A stretch of DNA of 64,000 nucleotides, taken from the NCBI GenBank assembly GCA_937872465.1, contig CALMSR010000059.1, positions 41,276 to 105,275 on the forward strand, written 5' to 3'. A program made the position numbers and the translations under genes. This stretch comes from an uncultured Paracoccaceae bacterium. Its GTDB lineage: Bacteria > Pseudomonadota > Alphaproteobacteria > Rhodobacterales > Rhodobacteraceae. Position 1 is the stretch's first letter, and each line of letters starts with the position of its first letter. Positions 16,553 through 25,118 of the stretch are shown here, piece after piece. Under the pieces are notes generated by a model that worked only from the letters and a program-made list of their open reading frames with translations, searched no databases and was not told the origin of the DNA.

Positions 16553-18514
16553 TTGCGGCTGCGACCGATCATGGCCTGCATCGCGCTTCTCTTCGTGCTT
16601 CCCGCGGCGCCCGGCCCGGTCGAGGCGCAATCCGATGCGCCGCAGGCGGCGCTCCTGGGATCGGCGCTGGAGGCGGCGCGGGTCGGTGACTGGGCGGGCG
16701 CGGCGGATTTCGCGGCGCGGAGCGGTGACGGGGTGGTGCGCGACCTCGTGCTCTGGACCCGGCTCCGGGACGGCGCCGGGCGCTGGCGCGACTACGAGGA
16801 TTTCGTGCTGCGCAACGCCGACTGGCCGGGGCTGAAGGTGCTGCGGCGGGCCGGGGAGCGGCTGATGCCGCCGGATCTGCCGGCCGAGGAGGTCTTCGCC
16901 TTCTTCGACGGCGAGCCGCCGCAGACCGGAACCGGGGCGCTGCGCCTCGCCGACGCGCTGGTGGCCGCGGGTCGCGAGGAGGAAGCCGAGGCCGAGGCCG
17001 TGCGCGGATGGCGCGAGCTGTCGCTGGGCCCGCCGGAACAGGCGGAGTTCCTCGGGCGCTGGGGCGACGTGCTGGCGCCGCATCACGTCGCCCGGCTCGA
17101 CATGTGCCTCTGGGAGGGCTGGACCCGGGAGGCCGAGTCCATGCTGCGCCTGGTCGACGAGGACTGGCAGGCGCTGGCGCGCGCGCGGATCGCGACGCGC
17201 CGGGACACCGAGGGCCTGACGCTCGCGATCCGCGCGGTGCCGGGCAAGCTGAAGCGCGATCCCGGCCTCGCCTTCGAGCGCTATCGCTACCGCGTCGAGA
17301 AGGGCCGCTGGGAGGATGCCGAGGAGTACCTTCTGGAGAAATCGACCACCCGCGAGGCCCTGGGCAGGCCGGAGATGTGGATGGAGCGCCGCGCCAATCT
17401 CGCGCGCCAGGCGTTGCGGCGCGGCGAGGTGGATCACGCCTATCGGCTCGCTTCGAAGAGCTTCGGGGCGGGCGGCGCGGATTACGCCGATTCGGAATGG
17501 CTCGCGGGCTTCATCGCGCTCACACGCAAGAACGATCCCGAGCTGGCGCTGGCGCATTTCCGGCGCTTCGGGGCCGTGGTCGCGACGCCGATCAGCCTCG
17601 GCCGGGCGGGCTACTGGATCGGGCTGGCCGAGGAGCGCCTGGGCGATGCCGCTGCAGCTGAGGCGGCCTTCCGGGCGGCTGCGCGGCATCAGACGAGCTT
17701 CTACGGGCAGCTGGCGGCGGAGCGCGTCGGGCAGGCGCCCGATCCCGCCCTGGCGGGCGAGGCCGCGCCCAACTGGCGCCGGGCGGCGTTCCGCAAATCC
17801 TCGGTGATCCGGGCGGGCTATCTGCTTCATCTCGCCGGCGAAGGCCCGCGCGCCTCGCAGTTCTTCCGCCATGCCGCGGAGGAGCAGCCCGCGGCGACCC
17901 GGGCGGCGCTGGCGCAGATGGCGATCGACATCGGCAGGCCCGAGATCGGCATCCGCATCGCCAAGGACGCCGCCGCGGAGGACATCATCATCGCCGCGCA
18001 ATATTATCCGCTGCATGCCATCGCCGAGCGGGACTGGCCGGTTCCGACGGAATACGCCATGGCGATCGCGCGGCAGGAATCGGAGCTGAACCCGCAGGCG
18101 TCGAGCGGGGTCGGGGCGCGCGGGCTGATGCAGCTCATGCCCGCGACCGCCGAGCACATGGCGACGCTTGCGGGCGTGGATTTCGATCTCGACCGGGTCG
18201 GCACCGATCCGATCTACAACGCCACCCTCGGCACGGAATACCTGTCGCGCATGCTCAACCGCTACCGGGGCTCCTACATCCTCGCGACGGCGGCCTATAA
18301 CGCCGGGCCGGGAAGGGTGGACGAATGGATCGGCACCTTCGGCGACCCGCGCCGGCCGGAGGTGGATCCGGTGATCTGGGTGGAGACGATCCCCTTCTCG
18401 GAGACGCGCAACTATGTCATGCGAGTGCTCGAGGCGCTGCACGTCTATCGCGCGCGGCTGGAGGGCCGCACCGGACCCGTGCGGCTCACCGCCGACATGA
18501 CGCGCACCGGATAG
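16553..18514 (+). CDS. Soluble lytic murein transglycosylase (SLT domain), probable TTG start
   Basis: It cleaves the MurNAc-GlcNAc bond of peptidoglycan in the periplasm. The 653-residue protein has a signal peptide (LRLRPIMACIALLFVLPAAPGPVEA), a long helical superhelix (about 30-480, rich in alanine and arginine) and a C-terminal SLT domain. That domain has the catalytic glutamate in ARQESELNPQASS, GVGARGLMQLMPATA, and TAAYNAGPGRVDEWI. I choose the TTG at 16553: GGAGG at 16541-16545 lies 7 bases upstream and it gives a basic n-region for the signal peptide. The in-frame ATG at 16571 has no ribosome site and would leave no positive charge. Divergent from dapA. Confidence 0.9.
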   Translation: MRLRPIMACIALLFVLPAAPGPVEAQSDAPQAALLGSALEAARVGDWAGAADFAARSGDGVVRDLVLWTRLRDGAGRWRDYEDFVLRNADWPGLKVLRRAGERLMPPDLPAEEVFAFFDGEPPQTGTGALRLADALVAAGREEEAEAEAVRGWRELSLGPPEQAEFLGRWGDVLAPHHVARLDMCLWEGWTREAESMLRLVDEDWQALARARIATRRDTEGLTLAIRAVPGKLKRDPGLAFERYRYRVEKGRWEDAEEYLLEKSTTREALGRPEMWMERRANLARQALRRGEVDHAYRLASKSFGAGGADYADSEWLAGFIALTRKNDPELALAHFRRFGAVVATPISLGRAGYWIGLAEERLGDAAAAEAAFRAAARHQTSFYGQLAAERVGQAPDPALAGEAAPNWRRAAFRKSSVIRAGYLLHLAGEGPRASQFFRHAAEEQPAATRAALAQMAIDIGRPEIGIRIAKDAAAEDIIIAAQYYPLHAIAERDWPVPTEYAMAIARQESELNPQASSGVGARGLMQLMPATAEHMATLAGVDFDLDRVGTDPIYNATLGTEYLSRMLNRYRGSYILATAAYNAGPGRVDEWIGTFGDPRRPEVDPVIWVETIPFSETRNYVMRVLEALHVYRARLEGRTGPVRLTADMTRTG

Positions 18515-18855
18515 TCCGCCGGGCTCCGGGTGCCCGGTGGTGCCCCGCAAGGTCTCGAGGTGACTGTTCCGGGCCGGCGTCCGTCCGAGGCGGACTCCCG
18601 CTGTCGACCCCAGGGGCTCCCGCGATGACCGAGGAACCGGAGGGGCGGGTCACTCGGTCCAGGGGTCCGTGAGGTGGCCCCCATTTCGCGGACAGGGTCG
18701 CTGCGTCGGCAGGCTCGGTCCAGGTCCTCGCCAGGCCGCCGCCTCGCAGCCGACCGGAGCCGCGTGGCCACAGGGCGGGTCGTTTCTGCCGCCTTGGCAA
18801 TGGGCTTGAATGGTAGTATGTAGATTGGGACGGCAGGAGGTTCCGAGCCCTTCCA
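18515..18855. other. 341-base intergenic region with one IS3-like end
   Basis: The region follows the transglycosylase gene and precedes the GntR gene. It holds a possible solitary IS3-family end (18670-18694) and, near the downstream gene, TAGTATG at 18814-18820. That motif recurs in the divergent uxuA/dctP promoter and may be part of an operator. I see no convincing gene in it. Confidence 0.45.
18670..18694. mobile_element. Possible solitary IS3-family terminal repeat
   Basis: The 25 bases start TGAGGTGGCCCCC and end CGGACA, which resembles the TGxxCTGxCCCC...GGACA ends of IS3-family elements. No matching second end or transposase is seen nearby, so at most it is a relic. Confidence 0.25.
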
Positions 18856-19545
18856 ATGGACATGTCGCTTCCTCCCGACGCCTTCCGCCACGGAAGCGTC
18901 AGCAACAAGGTCTACGACCTGCTGCGCGACGCGATCATCCAGCTCAAACTGCGGCCGGGAAACCCGCTCTCCGAGACGGAACTGGCGCGGCAGCTGAAGG
19001 TTTCGCGGCAACCGGTCCGCGAGGCCTTCATCAAGCTCGCCGAGGCGGGCCTCGTGGAGGTTCGCCCGCAGCGGGGAACCTATGTCCTGCTCATATCGCG
19101 CCGGGACGTGGACAATGCGCGCTTCATCCGGGAGGCGATCGAGGTCGCTTTCGTGCGCAAGGCCGCCGCGGAGGCGAGCGATGCCCTGGTCGACGAGCTG
19201 AAGCAACTGATCCTGCGTCAGGCGGCGGCGCGCGATCGCAGCGACCATGTGGCGTTCCTGGAACTCGACGAGGAATTCCACCAGGCGATCGCGCGCGGCG
19301 CCGGATGCGAAACCGCCTGGAAGCTTCTCGAAACGCTCAAGGCGCAGATGGATCGCGTGCGGTTCCTGTCCTTCGCCGAGGCGACGCCGATCGATACCCT
19401 GATCGGACAGCACGAGGCGATCGCATCCGCCATAGCGGCGCGCGACCCGGAGCGCGCCGAAGCCGCCATGCGCGTGCATCTCGGAGAGCTCCTGAAGTCA
19501 CTGCCGAAGCTGGCGGAAGCGCATCCGGACCTCTTCACCGCCTGA
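18856..19545 (+). CDS. GntR/FadR-family transcriptional regulator (FCD domain)
   Basis: The 229-residue regulator has an N-terminal winged helix (VYDLLRDAIIQLKLRPGNPLSETELARQL, with the recognition helix VSRQPVREAFIKL) and a C-terminal FCD ligand domain. The metal-binding pattern is visible as ELDEEFHQAI, then GQHEAIASAIAARD and a later VHL. FadR-type members in uronate clusters bind hexuronate-derived ligands and repress uptake and degradation genes. It lies just before uxuA and the TRAP transporter, so control of those genes is the likely job. A GGAGG site precedes the ATG. Confidence 0.85.
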   Translation: MDMSLPPDAFRHGSVSNKVYDLLRDAIIQLKLRPGNPLSETELARQLKVSRQPVREAFIKLAEAGLVEVRPQRGTYVLLISRRDVDNARFIREAIEVAFVRKAAAEASDALVDELKQLILRQAAARDRSDHVAFLELDEEFHQAIARGAGCETAWKLLETLKAQMDRVRFLSFAEATPIDTLIGQHEAIASAIAARDPERAEAAMRVHLGELLKSLPKLAEAHPDLFTA

Positions 19546-19591
19546 CGCGAAGCCCCTCACCGATGCGCCGCCGCCCAGCCCGAGACTCCGG

Positions 19592-20809
19592 TCATTGCGG
19601 CAAACCCAGCTCGGAATGGGTCATCGCCGTCATGATGCCGCGGAGTTCCGCCAGCCCCTTGAGCCGGCCTATCGCCGGATAGCCGGGCTGGGCGCGGCGC
19701 TTCAGGTCGTCGAGGATGTCCTGGCCGTGGTCCGGCCGCATCGGGATCGCCGCATCGGCGCGCCCGGAGGTCGCCCGGCGGCGCTCCTCGCGCACCACCG
19801 CGGCGATCAGCGCCACCATGTCGGTGTCGCCGCCGAGGTGCTCGGCCTCGTGGAACGAGCCCCGGGTGTCGCCGGATTCGCGGGTCACGTTGCGCAGGTG
19901 CAGGAAATGCACCCGGTCGCCGAGCCGCTGCATCATGCCGGGCAGGTCGTTGTCGGGCCGCGCGCCGAGCGAGCCCGAGCAGAGGGTGATGCCGTTCGCA
20001 GGACTGTCGACCGCCGCCATGATCGCGGCGTAATCCGCCTCGGTCGACATGACCCGCGGCAGCCCGAGCAGCGGGAAGGGCGGATCGTCCGGGTGGCAGC
20101 AGAGACGGATGCCGACCTCTTCGGCGGTCGGCACCACCTCCTCGAGGAAGGCAACGAAATGCGCCCGCAACGTCCCGGCATCGATGGCACCGTATTCGTC
20201 GAGATGCGCGCGCAGGTCGTCGAGGGTGAGGCTCTCGGCGGCGCCGGGCAGGCCGAAGGCGATGTTGCCGGTCAGCCGCTCCCGCTTCTCCGCGCTCATG
20301 GCGGCGAAGCGGGCGGCCGCCTCTTCGCGCAACGCCTCGGAGTAATCCTCCGCCGCCCCGCGGCGCGCGAGGATATGCAGGTCGAAGGCGGCAAAATCGG
20401 CAAGATCGAAGCGCATGCAGGTGCCGCCATGGGCGACCCGGAATGCGAGGTCGGTGCGCGTCCAGTCGAGCACCGGCATGAAATTGTAGCAGACCACCTC
20501 GAGCCCGGCCTCGGCGAGGTTCTTCAGGCTCGCGCGGTAATTCGCGAGATGCGCACGCCACTCGCCCTTCTGCTTCTTGATGTCTTCGGAGACCGGAAGG
20601 CTCTCGACCACCTCCCAGGCGAGGCTCGAGGGCCGGCCGTCGGCGCGCCGCCCGATCTCGGCCTGGCGCCGCGCGATCTCCTCGGGGCTCCACACCGCCC
20701 CGGTCGGAAGGTGATGCAATGCGGAGACGACCCCCTCGACGCCCGCCTGGAGCATGTCGTCGATCGAAACAAGGTCCCTGGGACCGAACCACCGCCACGT
20801 CTGTCGCAT
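19592..20809 (-). CDS. uxuA: D-mannonate dehydratase
   Basis: It dehydrates D-mannonate to 2-keto-3-deoxy-D-gluconate in hexuronate breakdown. The 405-residue protein begins MRQTWRWFGPRDLVSI and has the metal-site stretches expected of UxuA: RLCCHPDDPPFPLLGLPR, LCSGSLGARPDND, RVHFLHLRNV and GSFHEAEHLGGDTDM. It ends with DHGQDILDDL and GYPAIGRLKGLAELRGIM. It is transcribed away from the TRAP operon, and the 187-base gap between the two starts should hold a shared control region. UxuB (fructuronate reductase) and KDG kinase are not in the window. Confidence 0.95.
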   Translation of the reverse strand: MRQTWRWFGPRDLVSIDDMLQAGVEGVVSALHHLPTGAVWSPEEIARRQAEIGRRADGRPSSLAWEVVESLPVSEDIKKQKGEWRAHLANYRASLKNLAEAGLEVVCYNFMPVLDWTRTDLAFRVAHGGTCMRFDLADFAAFDLHILARRGAAEDYSEALREEAAARFAAMSAEKRERLTGNIAFGLPGAAESLTLDDLRAHLDEYGAIDAGTLRAHFVAFLEEVVPTAEEVGIRLCCHPDDPPFPLLGLPRVMSTEADYAAIMAAVDSPANGITLCSGSLGARPDNDLPGMMQRLGDRVHFLHLRNVTRESGDTRGSFHEAEHLGGDTDMVALIAAVVREERRRATSGRADAAIPMRPDHGQDILDDLKRRAQPGYPAIGRLKGLAELRGIMTAMTHSELGLPQ

Positions 20810-20867
20810 ATCTGCCCCTTTCGTCGCATTGCACCGGCTGCCTCATCGTTAGCACATGCCGACTGGG

Positions 20868-20897
20868 TTGACTAGTATGGAAGTATGCTTGTATGAA
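20868..20897 (+). promoter_or_regulatory. Likely promoter of the TRAP operon with embedded repeats
   Basis: TTGACT (20868-20873), an 18-base spacer and TATGAA (20892-20897) form a reasonable sigma-70-type promoter. The spacer carries AGTATG twice (at 20874 and 20882) and the partly palindromic AAGTATGCTT. TAGTATG also occurs just before the GntR gene, so this may be the regulator's binding site. Confidence 0.4.
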
Positions 20898-20996
20898 AGG
20901 CCAATAGGGAGATTCGCTGCGCGCGGACGATGGTCCGAAGCGGCGACCGCCTCTCCCCGGGTCGAAAGCAAGAACTGGCAACTGGAGGATAACGTA

Positions 20997-21974
20997 ATGA
21001 AGTTTCAGGGAATTCGCTTTGGTGTGCTCGCCGCCGGGCTCGCCGGCACGCTGCTGGCCGGCACGGCGATGGCGCAGGAGGTCACGCTCAAGCTCGGGCA
21101 CCTGGCGAACGAAGACAACATCTGGAACAAGGCCGCGCTGAAATTCGGCGAGGAGGTCTCGGCGCTGACCGACGGGCGCATCGCCGTCGAGGTCTTCCCC
21201 AACGAATCGCTCGGCAAGGAGATGGACCTCATCAACGGCATGCAACTCGGCACCGCCGACATGACCATCACCGGGGAGAGCCTGCAGAACTGGGCGCCGC
21301 TCGCGGCGCTGCTGGCGGTCCCCTATGCCTATACCTCGCTCGATGAGATGGACAGCGTCGCCGGCGGCGAGATCGGCGACCAGATCGAGGCGCAGATCAT
21401 CGAGCGCGCGCAGGTCCGGCCGATCGCCTATTTCGCGCGCGGGCCGCGCAACCTGACCTCGAACCGGCCGATCACGAGCCCCGACGATCTCGACGGCCTG
21501 AAGATGCGGGTGCCCAACGTGCCGCTCTTCGTCAGCGTCTGGGAAGCGCTGGGTGCCGCCCCGACCCCGATGGCCTTCTCCGAGGTCTTCACCTCGCTGC
21601 AGAACGGCACGATCGAGGCGCAGGAGAACCCGCTGGCGCTGATCAAGTCGGCGAGCTTCCCGGAAGTGCAGGATTACGTGAACCTCACCGAGCACGTGCG
21701 GTCCTGGATCTATCTGACGATCTCGGAACTGACCTGGAACAACCTCTCCCCCGAGGACCAGGAAGCGGTGCTCGAAGCGGCGCGCCGCACGCAGGAATAC
21801 GAGCGCGAGCTCTTCCTGGCGGACGAGGCGCAGCTCACGGAAGACCTGCAGGCGGCCGGGATGGAATTCGTCGAGGTCGACCAGGAGGCCTTCGCGGCGC
21901 AGGCCAAGGACGCGGTCCTGGCGAACGTCAGCGACGAGATCAAGCCGGTGGTCGAGCAGCTCTTCGCGCAGTGA
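20997..21974 (+). CDS. dctP: TRAP transporter substrate-binding protein DctP
   Basis: This is the periplasmic receptor of the TRAP system encoded by this and the next two genes. The 325-residue protein has a clear signal peptide (MKFQGIRFGVLAAGLAGTLL, cleavage after TAMAQ). It then shows the DctP hallmarks: LKLGHLANEDNIWNKAALKF, the NGMQLGTADMTITG turn, the GPRNLTSNRPI segment with the arginine that binds the substrate carboxylate, LKMRVPNVPLF, and MAFSEVFTSLQNGTIEAQENP. The substrate is a carboxylate; next to uxuA it is likely a hexuronate or hexonate. A GGAGG site precedes the ATG. A strong stem-loop after the gene may keep its mRNA more abundant than that of the permease. Confidence 0.92.
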   Translation: MKFQGIRFGVLAAGLAGTLLAGTAMAQEVTLKLGHLANEDNIWNKAALKFGEEVSALTDGRIAVEVFPNESLGKEMDLINGMQLGTADMTITGESLQNWAPLAALLAVPYAYTSLDEMDSVAGGEIGDQIEAQIIERAQVRPIAYFARGPRNLTSNRPITSPDDLDGLKMRVPNVPLFVSVWEALGAAPTPMAFSEVFTSLQNGTIEAQENPLALIKSASFPEVQDYVNLTEHVRSWIYLTISELTWNNLSPEDQEAVLEAARRTQEYERELFLADEAQLTEDLQAAGMEFVEVDQEAFAAQAKDAVLANVSDEIKPVVEQLFAQ

Positions 21975-21986
21975 CGCCGGGCGGCG

Positions 21987-22008
21987 CCGCGCCGGTTATC
22001 CGGCGCGG
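21987..22008 (+). other. Intercistronic stem-loop between dctP and dctQ
   Basis: Nine-base perfect GC arms (CCGCGCCGG and CCGGCGCGG) close a TTAT loop 13 bases after the dctP stop. There is no T-run, so it is more likely an mRNA-stabilising or attenuating hairpin than a full terminator. This is common after binding-protein genes. Confidence 0.55.
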
Positions 22009-22064
22009 TGCGCAGGCACCAGGCGGCCCCGGCCGTCGCCAACATCATTAAAGGATCGAATGCC

Positions 22065-22565
22065 ATGCGGGAACCGGGCCTGATGGGTATTGTCGTGGGG
22101 GCCAGCCGCATCGCGGTCGGCATCGCCTTCGCGGTACTCTGCGCCTCCGTGATCATCCAGGTGCTGGGACGGTCCTTCGCCGCCTCGCCGGTCTGGACCG
22201 AGGAGCTGACGCGCTTCGCGCTGCTCTATCTCGCGGCCTTCGGCGCCGGGCTCTCCTACCGCTCCGGCGACCTCGTCAACGTCGACCTCGTCTGCGAGGC
22301 CCTGCCCGGCCGCTGGCCCTGGGTCCTGCGCCTCGTCTCGGCGATCGCCACCGCCCTGCTCTGCCTCCTGCTGGTGCCGGCGGCCTGGCGCTACACATCG
22401 ATCGGCGCGATGCAGACCTCGCCCGCGCTCTCCTGGCGCATGGACTTCATCCACGCCAGCGTCCTCGTCCTGCTCGTGTCGCTCTTCGTCTTCGCCGCGC
22501 TCCGGGCGGTGCGCATGCTGACCGGCAGGAGCGACGGCAAGCCGCTCGCGGCGGAGGAGATCTGA
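22065..22565 (+). CDS. dctQ: TRAP transporter small permease DctQ
   Basis: The 166-residue inner-membrane protein has four hydrophobic segments (about residues 8-30, 45-65, 85-105, 128-150). The family motif VIIQVLGRSFAASPVWTEELTRF is followed by the SYRSGDLVNVDLV stretch. It is the small membrane subunit that works with DctM. The ATG at 22065 is preferred because AAAGGA lies about 10 bases upstream. It is 2 bases from dctM. Confidence 0.92.
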   Translation: MREPGLMGIVVGASRIAVGIAFAVLCASVIIQVLGRSFAASPVWTEELTRFALLYLAAFGAGLSYRSGDLVNVDLVCEALPGRWPWVLRLVSAIATALLCLLLVPAAWRYTSIGAMQTSPALSWRMDFIHASVLVLLVSLFVFAALRAVRMLTGRSDGKPLAAEEI

Positions 22566-22567
22566 CC

Positions 22568-23845
22568 ATGGGCCTCGCGGTTCTCATCGGCGTCTTCGTC
22601 CTCGGCCTCGTCATCGGCGTGCCGGTGGCGGTCACCCTCGGGCTCGCTTCCGCCGCCTACCTGCTGCTCGAGGGCATCCCGCTCGTCTCGGTGCCGCAGA
22701 AGATGTATGCGGGCATGGACGTCTTCGTGCTGCTCTGCATCCCCGGCTTCATCCTGGCCGGCAACCTGATGAACTCGGGCGGCATCACCGAGCGCATCAT
22801 CCGCTTCGCCAGCGCGCTGGTCGGCTGGTTGCGTGGCGGCCTCGGGCTCACCAATGTCGCCGGCTCGATGCTCTTCGGCGGCATCTCCGGCACCGCCGTC
22901 GCCGACGCAGCCTCCATCGGCGGCATGATGATCCCCGGCATGAAGAAGGCGGGCTACCCCGCCGACTTCTCCGCCGCTGTCACCGCCGCCTCCTCGACGG
23001 TCGGTCCGATCATCCCGCCCAGCGTGCCGATGATCATCGTCGGCGCGCTCTCCGGCATCTCGGTCGGCAAGATGTTCCTCGCCGGCGCCATACCCGGCAT
23101 CCTCATGGGGCTCGCGATGATGGTGACCTGCTACATCATCGCCCTGCGCCGCAACTTCCCGCGCCAGCCCTGGGCCGGCTTCGGCGAGCTCGGCCGCGCC
23201 TTCCTCGGCGCCTTCTGGGCGATCGCCATGACCGGCCTCATCATCGGCGGCCTGCTCTCGGGCCTCGCGACGCCCACCGAGACCGCCATCGTCGCCAGCG
23301 TCTATGCGCTCGTGGTCGGGCTCTTCATCTACCGCGAGCTGCCGCTCGCGCAGGTCCCGAAGATCTTCATCGACAGCGCGGTCTCCTCCGCCGCGATCCT
23401 GGTGCTGGTCGGCTTCGCGAATGTCTTCGGCTGGATCCTGGTCTCGGAGCGCATCCCACAGGCGATCGCCGACGCGGTGCTCTCGGTCACCGACAACAAG
23501 TACCTGGTCATCCTGCTGATCAACCTGCTCCTGCTCTTCGTCGGCATGTTCATGGAGACGATCGCGGCGCTGATCATCCTCTTCGTGCCGCTGCTCACCC
23601 TCGCGCAGGGCGTCGGCATCGACCCGCTCCACTTCGCGACCTTCGCGGTGCTGAACCTGATGATCGGCCTGACCACGCCGCCGGTGGGGGTCTGCCTGTT
23701 CATCTGCGCCAACATCGCCCGGCTTCCCCTGACGCCGGTGGTGGTGGCGATCGCCCCGTTCCTGCTGACCAACTTCCTGGTGCTGCTTCTGGTGTCCTAC
23801 GTGCCACCGATCGCGACCTGGCTGCCCACGACCCTTCTGCCCTGA
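22568..23845 (+). CDS. dctM: TRAP transporter large permease DctM
   Basis: The 425-residue, roughly twelve-helix protein forms the ion-coupled transport channel. Typical segments include GIPLVSVPQKMYAGMDVFVLL, IPGFILAGNLMNSGGITERI, NVAGSMLFGGISGTAVADAAS, TAASSTVGPIIPPSVPMII and FATFAVLNLMIGLTTPPVGVCLF. The start is 2 bases after dctQ and the stop is 13 bases before the dehydrogenase gene, so transporter and enzyme form one operon. Sodium coupling is known for the family. Substrate is inferred from uxuA next door. Confidence 0.94.
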   Translation: MGLAVLIGVFVLGLVIGVPVAVTLGLASAAYLLLEGIPLVSVPQKMYAGMDVFVLLCIPGFILAGNLMNSGGITERIIRFASALVGWLRGGLGLTNVAGSMLFGGISGTAVADAASIGGMMIPGMKKAGYPADFSAAVTAASSTVGPIIPPSVPMIIVGALSGISVGKMFLAGAIPGILMGLAMMVTCYIIALRRNFPRQPWAGFGELGRAFLGAFWAIAMTGLIIGGLLSGLATPTETAIVASVYALVVGLFIYRELPLAQVPKIFIDSAVSSAAILVLVGFANVFGWILVSERIPQAIADAVLSVTDNKYLVILLINLLLLFVGMFMETIAALIILFVPLLTLAQGVGIDPLHFATFAVLNLMIGLTTPPVGVCLFICANIARLPLTPVVVAIAPFLLTNFLVLLLVSYVPPIATWLPTTLLP

Positions 23846-23858
23846 AAGGAGTGATCCG

Positions 23859-24890
23859 ATGAAGACCCGCGTCTGCCGCCTCTACGGCCAGGGAGACCTC
23901 CGCGTCGAGACCGACGAGGTGCCCGAGCCCGCCCCGGGCCAGGTGCTGCTCCGAATCGGCGCCGGCGGCATCTGCGGATCGGACCTGCACTACTTCCAGG
24001 ACGGCGGCTTCGGGCCGATCCGGGTGCGCGAGCCGATCATCCTCGGCCACGAGGCCGCCGGCACCGTCGAGGCGGCCGGAGAGGGCGTCGCGCTCGTGCC
24101 CGGCGACCGGGTGGCGCTGAACCCGAGCCGCCCCTGCGGCAGCTGCGCCTATTGCCGCGAGGGGAAGTTCCAGCACTGCCTCGCCATGCGCTTCAACGGC
24201 TCCGCTTTGCGCTTCCCGCACGAGCAGGGCGCCTTCCGCGACCTGATGCTCGCCGATGCCGCGCAATGTGTCGCGATCGGGCCGGAGACCAGCCTCGCCA
24301 AGGCCGCCTGCGCCGAGCCGCTGGCGGTATGCCTGCACGCCCGCAACCGGGCGGGGGAGCTTCGCGGCAGGCGCGTCCTCGTGACGGGCGCCGGGCCGAT
24401 CGGCAGCCTCTGCGTCGCCGCGGCGGCCCATGCCGGCGCCGGGGAGATCGTCGTGACCGACCTGCACGACGCCACGCTCGCGGCGGCGCGCGCCATGGGC
24501 GCCACCCGCACCGTGAACGTCGCCCGCGAGGCGCTGACGGAATTCGCCGCCGACAAGGGCCATTTCGACGTGACCTTCGAATGCTCCGCCGCGGCGCCGG
24601 CCGTCCGGAGCGCGATCGAATGCACCCGGCCGCTCGGCCGCATCGTCCAGGTCGGCGTGACCGGCGACCTGCCGGTGCCGATCAACATGATCGTCGGAAA
24701 GGAGATCGAGCTCGTTGGAGCGCATCGTTTCCACGCGGAATTCGCCGAGGCGGTCGCACTGATCGATGCCGGCACGATCGACCCGACGCCGATCCTGACC
24801 CGGACGTTTCCGATCGCCGAGGCGCTGGACGCCTTCGCTCTGGCCGGCGACAGGACGAGGGCGGTCAAGGTGCAGCTCTCCTTCGCCTAG
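23859..24890 (+). CDS. Zinc-dependent dehydrogenase, L-idonate/L-gulonate 5-dehydrogenase-like
   Basis: The 343-residue medium-chain dehydrogenase oxidises a sugar acid or polyol with NAD(P). It has the catalytic zinc site (GGICGSDLHYF, LGHEAAGTVE), the structural zinc cysteines in NPSRPCGSCAYCREGKFQHC and a Rossmann loop in VTGAGPIGSLCVAAA. The RFNGSALRFPHEQGAFRD segment recalls L-idonate 5-dehydrogenase. Within a TRAP/uxuA cluster the best guess is oxidation of L-gulonate or L-idonate to a keto acid such as D-fructuronate. It is the last gene of the operon, with AAAGGAG before the start. Confidence 0.85.
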   Translation: MKTRVCRLYGQGDLRVETDEVPEPAPGQVLLRIGAGGICGSDLHYFQDGGFGPIRVREPIILGHEAAGTVEAAGEGVALVPGDRVALNPSRPCGSCAYCREGKFQHCLAMRFNGSALRFPHEQGAFRDLMLADAAQCVAIGPETSLAKAACAEPLAVCLHARNRAGELRGRRVLVTGAGPIGSLCVAAAAHAGAGEIVVTDLHDATLAAARAMGATRTVNVAREALTEFAADKGHFDVTFECSAAAPAVRSAIECTRPLGRIVQVGVTGDLPVPINMIVGKEIELVGAHRFHAEFAEAVALIDAGTIDPTPILTRTFPIAEALDAFALAGDRTRAVKVQLSFA

Positions 24891-25118
24891 CAGGCCGCCG
24901 AAAGCGCCGCAGCGTCCGCCGGTGTGATCCGACATCCGGGTGACGACCTCGGACCGGCGCCGTCCCTCGCGGCGGCCGGTCGCCTCACCCGATCGTCGTA
25001 CGATGCGGGACGTGACACGAACGCCGCATCCGATGGCGCGGCTCGTCTTGACCCCGTCCGGTGCGGCTGCCACCCTACTCGTTCCTCGATTGCGACCGAT
25101 TTTTCGGAGGGTTCCAAG

